From contig JAIBEI010000005.1 in the NCBI GenBank assembly GCA_019459055.1, forward strand, positions 1 to 61,633: a DNA stretch of 61,633 nt. Reading direction: 5' to 3'. The notes under the pieces were generated by a model. It had not been told where the DNA came from and searched no databases. It saw only the letters and a list, made by a program, of their open reading frames with translations. The translations under genes and the position numbers were made by a program. Shown piece by piece: positions 10,123 through 17,710 of this stretch; within the stretch, counting starts at the first letter, position 1; every line of letters starts with the position of its first letter. Source of the stretch: Thiobacillus sp. Its GTDB lineage: Bacteria; Pseudomonadota; Gammaproteobacteria; Burkholderiales; Thiobacillaceae.

Positions 10123-10138
10123 GGGTGTGCCTTCAGTT

Positions 10139-10154
10139 TGCAAGCGTCGTGCCA
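10139..10154 (-). promoter_or_regulatory. Sigma-54 (-24/-12) promoter of the cyd operon
   Basis: Read on the minus strand this is TGGCACGACGCTTGCA, matching the RpoN consensus TGGCACG-N4-TTGCA with the invariant GG and GC correctly spaced. It points at cydP, and a sigma-54 activator gene is encoded divergently 150 bases away, so RpoN control of the cyd operon by that activator is a strong inference. The predicted start (~10128) falls between the cydP ribosome site and its ATG. Confidence 0.85.
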
Positions 10155-10240
10155 GTTTCCACGCCGGCAACCAGACATTGAATCCCCCTGATATTTCAAA
10201 AGGATAGACCACGAATCCGGGACACGCCGCTCGCAGTAAC

Positions 10241-10256
10241 TGACAAATATGACAAA
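10241..10256. promoter_or_regulatory. Direct repeat, possible activator site
   Basis: TGACAAA occurs twice with a 9-base period (10241-10247 and 10250-10256), about 90-100 bases upstream of the sigma-54 promoter and ~45 bases before the activator gene. The position fits an enhancer or autoregulatory site for the sigma-54 activator. No binding data are implied. Confidence 0.35.
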
Positions 10257-10301
10257 TCTGGTTAAAGTTTATGCCGTTATTGACACAAGGAGGGCAACGC
10301 G

Positions 10302-11585
10302 ATGCCGGTCAACGAACTCATCAGCTTTCTTGAGACGCATCCCGATGCCCAGATCGTGATGGACGCCGATTACCGCATCCTGGCGGCGAATGCGGTGTAT
10401 CGCAGCATCTACGCTGGCGGCCGCGACGTGGTCGGCCAGACCTGCTACGCGGTGTCGCATGGCTACAGCCGTCCGTGCGACGAATGCGGAGAATCCTGCC
10501 CGCTCGCCGCCAGCCGGGCCAGCGGCGAGCCGCGTCGCGTGCTGCACCTGCATCACACGCCACGCGGCGAGGAGCATGTGAATGTGGAACTGACGCCGGT
10601 CATTGGCGCATCCGGCACGGTGGAGTATTTCGTCGAGCGCATGACGAAGGTGCGCGAGGCCAGCAGTTTTCCGGCCGAAAGCGGCCTCGTCGGCAAGTCG
10701 CCGGCGTTCAACCGCATGCTCGAACTGGTGCGGCGGGTGGCGCCTTCCGGCACCGCGGCCCTGCTGTTGGGTGAATCGGGCACCGGCAAGGAACTGGTGG
10801 CGCAGGCCATCCACCAGCAGAGCGGACGTGTGCAGGGGCCGTTCGTGGTGGTGGAATGCTCTGGGCTGACCGAAACCCTGTTCGAAAGCGAACTGTTCGG
10901 CTACGAGAAAGGGGCCTTCACCGGAGCCAATCAGCGCAAGATCGGCCTGGTCGAGTCGGCTGCCGGCGGCACGCTGTTCCTGGATGAGGTTGGCGATATT
11001 CCGCTGGGCTTGCAGGTCAAGCTGCTGCGTCTGCTGGAAACCGGGACGTTCCGGCGGGTAGGGGGGGTGGAAACATTGCGTGCCGATTTCAGGCTGATCG
11101 CCGCCACCCATTGCGTACTCAGGGAGATGGTCGAGCGCGGCAGTTTTCGACGCGACCTGTATTACCGCCTCAGCGTGTTCCCGATTCATTTGCCCGCATT
11201 GCGCGAGCGGCGCAGCGATATTGGCCTGCTTGCTGAAACCCTGCTGACCCGGCTGGCGCCAGGCCGGCGCTACATGCTCAGTGATGCCGTTAAGGAGCGT
11301 CTACAGGCCTATGATTATCCTGGCAATATTCGTGAACTGCGCAACATCATCGAGCGCGCCATATTGATGGCAGACGGCGACACCTTGCTGGAGGAACACC
11401 TGCCGCCCGAACTCGTCAGCGCCTCTACGGCGGGAATGCCGGGGGTGGACGACATCGTGCCGCTGGAAACGGCCGAGCTGCGCTACCTGCAGTGGGCGCT
11501 GGCGCACCATGGCGGCGACCGCAAATCGCTGGCAGAACAGTTGGGCATCAGCGAACGCACCCTCTATCGAAAACTGGCCGTGTGA
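10302..11585 (+). CDS. PAS-domain sigma-54-dependent transcriptional activator
   Basis: A 427-residue enhancer-binding protein. An N-terminal PAS-like sensor (1-~120) contains four clustered cysteines (C48, C59, C62, C66), suggesting a metal, Fe-S or redox sensor. The AAA+ domain has Walker A GESGTGKE (~157), an intact GAFTGA loop (~204) that contacts sigma-54, and Walker [11 protein letters not shown] Fis-type helix-turn-helix ends the protein ([16 protein letters not shown]). ACAAGGAGGG precedes the ATG. It is divergent from the cyd operon, whose promoter is sigma-54 type, so it most likely switches on bd oxidase in response to oxygen, redox or NO. The signal is inferred. Confidence 0.92.
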   Translation: MPVNELISFLETHPDAQIVMDADYRILAANAVYRSIYAGGRDVVGQTCYAVSHGYSRPCDECGESCPLAASRASGEPRRVLHLHHTPRGEEHVNVELTPVIGASGTVEYFVERMTKVREASSFPAESGLVGKSPAFNRMLELVRRVAPSGTAALLLGESGTGKELVAQAIHQQSGRVQGPFVVVECSGLTETLFESELFGYEKGAFTGANQRKIGLVESAAGGTLFLDEVGDIPLGLQVKLLRLLETGTFRRVGGVETLRADFRLIAATHCVLREMVERGSFRRDLYYRLSVFPIHLPALRERRSDIGLLAETLLTRLAPGRRYMLSDAVKERLQAYDYPGNIRELRNIIERAILMADGDTLLEEHLPPELVSASTAGMPGVDDIVPLETAELRYLQWALAHHGGDRKSLAEQLGISERTLYRKLAV

Positions 11586-11652
11586 ATCTGGTCGGACGAT
11601 TACAGTTGTTTTTAAACGGCCGGCATATTCCCTGATGCCTAATGGGAGCGCC

Positions 11653-11720
11653 GTTGGTAAATTGCAGCGGATCCGGAATTAAATTGCAGCGGATGGAATT
11701 AAATTGCAGCGGATGGAATT
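11653..11720. repeat. Left terminal repeat of the Mu-like element
   Basis: The stretch starts GTTGGTAAATTGCAGCGGAT and continues as three tandem units (11659-11680, 11681-11700, 11701-11720) of AAATTGCAGCGGATGGAATT; the first unit is 2 bases longer. The unit recurs inverted at 21143-21181. Multiple tandem sites at one end are typical of MuA-type transposase binding sites. The last unit abuts the tape-measure stop codon. Confidence 0.7.
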
Positions 11721-11723
11721 AAA

Positions 11724-13802
11724 TTAGCGGCGGCGGCCATGCTTGAGCGCCTCACGGGCGATAGCAGCCTGGAGTTCGGCCACCACATTGGGAGCGGCCG
11801 ACATCGAATAGGTATCCCCGCCTGGCATATGAAGTGTCACCGGGTGCAACCCCGCCCCGCCAGACGACACACTGGAAGAGGCCAGCGCCGAGACGATGCC
11901 GCCTTCGGCAAAGCGTGGAATCTGGCGGGCGTTCAGCGCCGCCATGAAGCTGCGGCCGTAGTAGGCGACCGATTCCTTGCGGGTGATCGCCTCGCCGTCC
12001 TCGGCAAGAATCAGGCGGCGGTCGCCCCCGCCGTAGCCGGGCAGGATGGTCCCGGTGGCGTGGCCTGGGATCGGGCTTGCCGCCGCGCCGGCCTGATTCA
12101 TCGTGAGCGTGACCGTCTTGTCCTGGATCGCGTCCCACAGCACCTTCACCTGTTCCACCGCAGTGCGCGCCTGTTCGGTGTTGGCCTCGATCTTGACGGT
12201 CTTGCCCGCTTCCAGATCCTTCAGCATTGCCTGGAACTGCGCCAGCCGCTCGTCGTTGAGGCGCTGCTGCTCGGTGATCCCGGCCTGCCGTTCGACCTCG
12301 CCCGCAGCGGCGCGATCCAGGGCATCGGCCTCAGCCAGCTTGGAGCGGTTGATCGCCTCCTGCGCGCGCGCCTGGTCGTCCAGATTCGCGGCCAGCTGGC
12401 GCACCATCTCGGCCTGCGCCTGCACGTCGTCCAGCGGCTCGCTGGACTTGATGCGCTGCAGCTTCTGCTCGGCGGCGATCAGGTCCAGCATCGCGCTGGC
12501 CTGCCCCTCGACCGAATCGTCCTTGGGTTTTTGGGTGGCCTCGGCGCGCAGCTGCTTGGCCTGGTCGCGGTAGCTCTCCTCCGCCTGCAGCGATTCGTCG
12601 AAGGCCTTGATCAGCGCGCCGCGCAGGCGCTCGGCATCCTTGATCTGTTCGTTAACCGAATCCTTGCGGTCCTTGGCGGCCTGTTTCATGGCCTTGCCCA
12701 TCTCGGCGGTGGCTTCGGTGGTGTCTTCGGCTGCTTTTTTGGCGCCGTCGCCGGTGGGCTCAAATTTCGCGTCGAACGGCCGGTCCCATATTTCCTTAAC
12801 GGCATCGCCGAAATTCTGCAGATTGGCCATTCGCTTAGCCCATAGGCCATCAAAATCGAGCTTGGTGACGGCGTTCCAAGCCAGACCGAGGCCGGTGGCC
12901 AGAGCCGCGAATCCGGTGCCGACGATCTGCATGTACTTAACTAGCGGCACGAAAACATACCGGATGATGAACGTTCCGATCTGCGCCAGCCCGATCATTG
13001 CCGGGGCGAGGATCTGCCCTAAGCTGCCGCCGAATTTTTTCATCTCGGCGTCGGCCTTGTTCATCTGGCCCGCGAACCCGTCCGCCGCCTTGGCCGCATT
13101 GCCAAGCTGCGCTTCGGTCTCACGTATCACGCCGGCAACCTCGGCCGCGATCTTCTCGTGAAGTGTCAGTTCGTCGACGCTTTTCCCAACGCTGGCGGCG
13201 TATTCCTTCCATATCACGCTGATGTTCTTGGTCAGGCCGGCATTGTCCACCAGGATGGAGTTTTCGTTCTTCAGGCCTTCGGACGCGCTCACCACCGCCT
13301 CGCCCATCGACAGATTGGCGGCGCGGTTGAAGGCGGCCGCATCCTTCAGGCGGGTGAGCGTCGTCACCGCCTGGTCAACGTTGTAGCCGCGCGCCAGCAG
13401 GTTCTGCAGCGCCTTGCTCGACTCTGCTACGGTCATCGACCCGTCGGCGGCCAGCTTCTCCGCCTCCTGCATGGCGCGGCCGATGCCGACGCCGGAATGG
13501 TTGGCCACCGCTTCCAGCCCCCGGAATGCCGATTCCGCGCGGGCGAATTCGTTTACCGAAGTACGGACAAATTGCTGGATGGCCGCGATGCTCACCACTC
13601 CGACCAGCGCCCCGCCGAGTTCTTGCACCGCGCGGGTGGTCTTGTTCGCGCCATCGCGCAGGGGCGGGGTCGGATCAGGGATAGGCTTGCTCGCGGTGGC
13701 GCCCAGCTCTTTAACCTCCCGATTCAGGCCCGTGACGTTTTTGAGACCATCAACGAAAGCCTTGATTTTTAGTGCGAGATTAAGCTCTGAACCCTTCGCC
13801 AT
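11724..13802 (-). CDS. Phage tail tape-measure protein
   Basis: A 692-residue tail length/tape-measure protein. It has a long helical N-terminal part (KIKAFVDGLKNVTGLNREVK), a TMP core region (AQEAEKLAADGSMTVAESSK-like helices), hydrophobic segments around 270-310 (APAMIGLAQIGTFIIRYVF) and an alanine/glutamine-rich coiled coil (380-540). Such proteins set tail length and form the DNA channel. It is short for a tape measure. No chaperone or tail genes surround it. The gene ends directly at the element's terminal repeats, so everything normally downstream has been lost. Confidence 0.85.
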   Translation of the reverse strand: MAKGSELNLALKIKAFVDGLKNVTGLNREVKELGATASKPIPDPTPPLRDGANKTTRAVQELGGALVGVVSIAAIQQFVRTSVNEFARAESAFRGLEAVANHSGVGIGRAMQEAEKLAADGSMTVAESSKALQNLLARGYNVDQAVTTLTRLKDAAAFNRAANLSMGEAVVSASEGLKNENSILVDNAGLTKNISVIWKEYAASVGKSVDELTLHEKIAAEVAGVIRETEAQLGNAAKAADGFAGQMNKADAEMKKFGGSLGQILAPAMIGLAQIGTFIIRYVFVPLVKYMQIVGTGFAALATGLGLAWNAVTKLDFDGLWAKRMANLQNFGDAVKEIWDRPFDAKFEPTGDGAKKAAEDTTEATAEMGKAMKQAAKDRKDSVNEQIKDAERLRGALIKAFDESLQAEESYRDQAKQLRAEATQKPKDDSVEGQASAMLDLIAAEQKLQRIKSSEPLDDVQAQAEMVRQLAANLDDQARAQEAINRSKLAEADALDRAAAGEVERQAGITEQQRLNDERLAQFQAMLKDLEAGKTVKIEANTEQARTAVEQVKVLWDAIQDKTVTLTMNQAGAAASPIPGHATGTILPGYGGGDRRLILAEDGEAITRKESVAYYGRSFMAALNARQIPRFAEGGIVSALASSSVSSGGAGLHPVTLHMPGGDTYSMSAAPNVVAELQAAIAREALKHGRRR

Positions 13803-13974
13803 GATTTGTCACCCTATCTGAATTCGAATACCGGCTTACCAGCCCCAAGGATTGAGGGCGGGGGCTACACCGGCGAAGCCCTGACGGATCATTTCCTACT
13901 GCGATGGCGTTGCCATACGCACCGCAGCGCCGCACCCTATGAACCGTCTCCCTCGGGTGCGCCTTTAAGCTCGT

Positions 13975-14565
13975 TCAGGAAAGCTTTTTCAATTCGCTTT
14001 CCAGCAGTGTTTTCCGTGACTTGAGGCGGTCGATTTCCACGCGATTGGCGGCAATCCGCTCATTCATTTCTTCGCGCGTCATCTCGGCGGCCGGATTCGT
14101 AATGCCAAGGTCAGCCGGTGAAAGCTGGTCGATCAGCCTGGCCAGCGTTTCCTGCACCGCGCCGGAAAACACCGCGTACAGCATCAGGTCATCGGGCCGC
14201 CCAGTGCCGCCCGAAAGAAAGCGGGTATTCGCCATCGGGTAAATCTCGCCCTTGACGGCGCCATTCAACTCGCCGAGCGTCAGCGTCTTGCCGTACTTAT
14301 CCAGCTCAGCCATATCCCGATAGGCGCCCTTGGCGAAATCGATGATCGTTGCCCGGATGTGCGTGTTGGCGTAGCGCACGCCCGCCGTTACAACCATCTC
14401 AAGAACGGCTTTCTTGATTTCGCCGAAAGAGGCTGTCTGGTTTGGAAGTGAGCGGTTTTCCTGTTCCAGCCGGGCAATACCGCTGGTAATGGATTCAATA
14501 TCGCTGAGGATGTTGGCGCGTGCGGTTCGGACCGCTTCCAGCGCCTGGTCGAGTTTGTCAGTCAT
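13975..14565 (-). CDS. Coiled-coil phage protein of unknown function
   Basis: 196 residues starting MTDKLDQALEAVRTARANIL. There is a helical N-terminus, a central globular part (MVVTAGVRYANTHIRATIID) and a charged C-terminal coiled coil (REEMNERIAANRVEIDRLKS). The start codon overlaps the upstream Mor-like gene's stop (TAATG at 14565), so the two are translationally coupled. I do not recognise the family. Position between Mor and the tape measure suggests a structural or assembly role, but that is only context. A ~170-base stretch without a gene separates it from the tape measure. Confidence 0.65.
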   Translation of the reverse strand: MTDKLDQALEAVRTARANILSDIESITSGIARLEQENRSLPNQTASFGEIKKAVLEMVVTAGVRYANTHIRATIIDFAKGAYRDMAELDKYGKTLTLGELNGAVKGEIYPMANTRFLSGGTGRPDDLMLYAVFSGAVQETLARLIDQLSPADLGITNPAAEMTREEMNERIAANRVEIDRLKSRKTLLESELKKLS

Positions 14566-14921
14566 TAGATTTTGCCTCTTGTTGTACGGTTGATTTCGCA
14601 CTGTTGCTTGATGATTCGGTAGACGTGCTGAACCGACATTCCATACTTCCGGCTCAGCTCTTGTTGATTCTTGCCGTCGAACTCCGCGAACATGCGCGCG
14701 TGAAGTAAGGCCCTTTCGGTGGCTGCGGAAAGGGGGATATAGACCTGGGAACCCCTGAACGTCAGAAAAATAGCCTTGACTGCGACCTCCGCGTCCGCTT
14801 CTGCTTGAGGTGCTGGCTTGCCTGCCGAGACGAATGCGCTGCACACGGCGGCGACCATATCCATCAAGGTGGTGTGCCACTTTTCCGGCGGCATATCGCA
14901 TTTTTCACTAGCGTCCGTCAT
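14565..14921 (-). CDS. Mor-family phage transcription activator
   Basis: 118 residues with the Mor/C-type architecture: an N-terminal helical dimerisation part and a C-terminal helix-turn-helix (AEFDGKNQQELSRKYGMSVQ followed by HVYRIIKQQ). In phage Mu, Mor activates middle transcription. Here the gene lies after the capsid gene instead of between the early and lysis genes, which suggests rearrangement or a different regulatory wiring. It ends with a TAATG overlap into the next ORF. Confidence 0.8.
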   Translation of the reverse strand: MTDASEKCDMPPEKWHTTLMDMVAAVCSAFVSAGKPAPQAEADAEVAVKAIFLTFRGSQVYIPLSAATERALLHARMFAEFDGKNQQELSRKYGMSVQHVYRIIKQQCEINRTTRGKI

Positions 14922-14927
14922 GGCGGA

Positions 14928-15845
14928 TTAAGCGCCCGTGCTGCCCACGCTCATCTGCCAGAAACCATAGCCACCGGCTGCGCGCGCCTCGGCGCCATAC
15001 TTGAAACTTTTGCGAAGGAAAACATCGTCCGCTTCCGGGTCGGTCTGGCTGACAAAAACGGGCGCTTTGCGCTCCTGGTAGATGAACGGCTTGACCGGCA
15101 TATTCGTCACATGCAGAAACCATGCGGTAGCGCTGGTGAGGCGCGGATTCACCAGCACGCGCGCCATGCCCTTGTATGGGTTGGGCGTGTCGTCGACCAA
15201 CTTGTCGGACAGCATGAGCATGTTGGCGGTGGTTTCCAGTGCGGGTGGTACTTCGAGAACATCCGGCATGAGATTAAGCGGGCGCCCCTCTTCATCCTTG
15301 AAAGAAAGGATGAAGAGGCGCGCGGCACCGAAGCTGGCTGCTGCCGAAGCCTGAGTGGCGGCAGAAAGCGCGACAGTGAGCTTATTGCTCACACTGGTAG
15401 TGACGTTGTCGCTGTCCGTTACGGGGTGGTCGGTGTCGTAGAAATTCTGGCCGTCATAGCACGGGCTGGCAAAGGCATTGTTCTTCAGGTCAGCCACGAT
15501 TTCATCGGGCAACTGACGGGCGGAAAACCCCGCCATTTGTGCGTGTGAACCGTAGATGCCGAGCTGATCGTCCTCGATGTCGTTCCGGTCTACCTCGACC
15601 GTGACTTCGAAATCGTTGTTCACGACGCTGTACTTGAAAGCGGACAGCGACTTGATCACCTTCTCGCCGATCCACTTACGCATGCGGGGGAAATTCGACA
15701 GCCAGTTGTAATCGTTCTGGCTGGCGGTGGATGGCACGCGCATGGCGGTTTGCTCCCACTGGGAGGGCGCGTCCTGGAATGCCTTGTCGAAAAGCGTTTT
15801 AAGGCCGATGAAGATTGAGGCAATGGCTGATTTGTTGATGAGCAT
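14928..15845 (-). CDS. Mu-like prophage major head subunit gpT
   Basis: A 305-residue capsid protein of the Mu gpT family. Visible family features are the N-terminal MLINKSAIASIFIGLKTLFD, the SNFPRMRKWIGEKVIKSL segment, DIEDDQLGIYGSHAQMAG and the central ARQLPDEIVADLKNN. Length is normal (~300). AGGTGA lies about 8 bases before the ATG. The protease/scaffold and portal genes that normally precede gpT are missing: the upstream ~290 bases have no gene. Confidence 0.88.
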   Translation of the reverse strand: MLINKSAIASIFIGLKTLFDKAFQDAPSQWEQTAMRVPSTASQNDYNWLSNFPRMRKWIGEKVIKSLSAFKYSVVNNDFEVTVEVDRNDIEDDQLGIYGSHAQMAGFSARQLPDEIVADLKNNAFASPCYDGQNFYDTDHPVTDSDNVTTSVSNKLTVALSAATQASAAASFGAARLFILSFKDEEGRPLNLMPDVLEVPPALETTANMLMLSDKLVDDTPNPYKGMARVLVNPRLTSATAWFLHVTNMPVKPFIYQERKAPVFVSQTDPEADDVFLRKSFKYGAEARAAGGYGFWQMSVGSTGA

Positions 15846-16134
15846 TTTGGGTCACCTGGTTGTCGGGAGTTTGGTACCCGATCACCTTAGGGGCACTAAC
15901 CACCGTTAGGCTTTTAACGCGCGTTAACAAATGCAAGGGAGACCCCGGACGGGCAGGACTCAGAATCGGCGCTCTGAGGCGTTTAAATTGTCCGGGGTAG
16001 GGGTAGATATGGGGCGGGTCGATTGAATCGGTTTGTGGTGGGGTTTGTGGTCTGCAAGCTGCTGTATCTGGAGGGAGTTCCACACCCCGTGAGGTTTCGA
16101 TGTGTCGAAGCAGCGCGGGGCGCGGGTATTCGTC
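15846..16134. other. Gene-free stretch inside the Mu-like element
   Basis: There is no supportable ORF between the gpT gene and the 98-residue ORF. A short palindrome AACGCGCGTT lies at ~15917. This is where Mu-type phages carry many middle and packaging genes, so it is the probable scar of a large deletion. Confidence 0.5.
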
Positions 16135-16431
16135 TCATTTCCTCCAACAGGATTTATAAACGGCGGCGGTCAGGCCGCTTGATGCCATCGCGGTCGCGTT
16201 GTCATTCTCACCCAGGGTGCCGTAGGCGGCCCAGGTGCTGGTGCCATCCGGGTGGACAAGCAGGACGATGGCGCCGACGTGCATGCCGTGCAGCGCTTCG
16301 AGCTTGGATTCGGCGAGGCCGTCAGCCACGTCCTGGCAATGCGGATGGGGCGCCGGCGGCGTGGGCAGCAGGCGCATAACGGTTGGCTTGGTCTGCGTGA
16401 TCTTTTTTGTACGGCTGGCGATGGCTTTCAT
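16135..16431 (-). CDS. Small hypothetical phage protein
   Basis: 98 residues starting MKAIASRTKKITQTKPTVMR. It has a basic N-terminus, a proline-rich stretch and a C-terminal globular part (GMHVGAIVLLVHPDGTSTWA). AAGGAAA precedes the ATG, and the start overlaps the ATPase stop as ATGA (16428-16431), so it is coupled to transposition genes. The family is not recognised. It is probably an accessory early protein. Confidence 0.6.
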   Translation of the reverse strand: MKAIASRTKKITQTKPTVMRLLPTPPAPHPHCQDVADGLAESKLEALHGMHVGAIVLLVHPDGTSTWAAYGTLGENDNATAMASSGLTAAVYKSCWRK

Positions 16432-17654
16432 TGGTTTCCTTTCTGGTTGGTGGGGGAATACTTTCCCCAAAGCTGTGCGGTCTCAATAAGGCTCTTCGCG
16501 GTCAGCTTTTTGTCCGGGTTTTCAGACTCGAACTCGTCGAATAACAATTGCAGAGTGCGCAAGCCGCCTTGGTCCCCTGGCCGTGCGGCAATCTTGGTGG
16601 CCGCCTTGACCAGCGCCGCGTCTTTATAGCCCGCCCACTCCATCCATGCGGTCACATCGGCTGCCGTGGTGACGAAGTGGGGAGGGTGCAAGGTGCGATT
16701 GGCGACCCCCTCAAGTTCACCGCTCTTGTCGCCCCAAAGCGTCCGATTTAAGTCACGGTTGCCTTGCAGGACGACGTGCGTTCTCATCTTGTTTGCCATG
16801 TCGTGAAACACCTTGCCGACCTTGATGTCGTCAGCAAGGGCAAACTGGAATTCGTCCACGATCAGCAAGTCCTCGGGGCCCAGGTGGTCGCACAGGATCG
16901 TCCAGTGATCGCCCGCCGTGGTGTCTATCGCCCCATAGGCGTACAGCGCCTCGACGATCCTCGCCAGCACGGCTTTTGTTGTCTTGTCGGCGGACGTCAA
17001 CTCCACATAAACCACGCCGCGCCTGTAGCGGGTCTTCATGTTCTCGCGCCAGAATCGCCTGGCGCAGAAGCTCTTGCCGGTGCCCACCTCGCCGGTGAGG
17101 CCTCGATACCCGGTCTTTGTCCACGCTTTGTGATAAATTCGCTCGATCCGCATAAAGGTCGGTGTCGAGGCAATGCCTCGATCGTCGCCCTCTTCTTCTG
17201 ATTCCAGCCAGGGCAGCAGTGCCTCCAGCAATTTCTGCTTCCGCGGGCTGTTGCTGGCGGACCATTGATTGCGCTGATACAGCAACAAGCCCAGGTCCAC
17301 AACGTCAAGGTCAAGCTGCGTGGCCAGGCTGGTCCGTGTGTAGACTTTGTCCATCCGCTTTAGCGTCCGGTCAACGATTTCCTCCTGTTCGTCCAAGGCC
17401 GCCACCCATGCCGACAGTTTGTCGAAAGCCTGCGCGCGCAGCTCCGGGGGCAGGTCCGGCGGTCCTTCGTCTGGTCCCGTCCCCGCGCGGCGCATCGCGC
17501 CAATGACGTACATGTCAATGCCGGTTTGCTCTGCAAGGTCTTGGATCGAGACTTTGTAATCACCCTGATAGCGTTTGACCCTTTTCATCAGCGCCATTTC
17601 CGCTTCGGTGAGCCGGGCCGGTGTGTCAATTCCTGCGGTGTTTTGTGCTAGCAT
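16428..17654 (-). CDS. MuB-like transposition ATPase
   Basis: A 408-residue AAA+ ATPase with an N-terminal helix-turn-helix-like region (KVSIQDLAEQTGIDMYVIGA), Walker A GEVGTGKS and Walker B DLLIVDEF. MuB-type proteins bind target DNA and deliver it to the transposase. It lies 57 bases downstream of the transposase gene in the same direction, as in Mu. It has GAAAGAGG before the ATG and is longer than Mu B (312 residues). Confidence 0.85.
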   Translation of the reverse strand: MLAQNTAGIDTPARLTEAEMALMKRVKRYQGDYKVSIQDLAEQTGIDMYVIGAMRRAGTGPDEGPPDLPPELRAQAFDKLSAWVAALDEQEEIVDRTLKRMDKVYTRTSLATQLDLDVVDLGLLLYQRNQWSASNSPRKQKLLEALLPWLESEEEGDDRGIASTPTFMRIERIYHKAWTKTGYRGLTGEVGTGKSFCARRFWRENMKTRYRRGVVYVELTSADKTTKAVLARIVEALYAYGAIDTTAGDHWTILCDHLGPEDLLIVDEFQFALADDIKVGKVFHDMANKMRTHVVLQGNRDLNRTLWGDKSGELEGVANRTLHPPHFVTTAADVTAWMEWAGYKDAALVKAATKIAARPGDQGGLRTLQLLFDEFESENPDKKLTAKSLIETAQLWGKYSPTNQKGNQ

Positions 17655-17710
17655 TTGAAGCCTCTTTCGGTTGTTTGCCTGGTCGCGGCGATTGATAGGG
17701 CAGGGGTGGG

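Noticed and set aside
11739..12845. 368-codon plus-strand frame opposite the tape-measure gene
   Set aside because: Shadow frame without family resemblance; the minus-strand tape-measure protein explains the region.
13803..13974. 18-codon ORF (MIRQGFAGVAPALNPWGW) between the coiled-coil and tape-measure genes
   Set aside because: It resembles the tiny ORFs sometimes found before phage tape-measure genes, but is too short to support.
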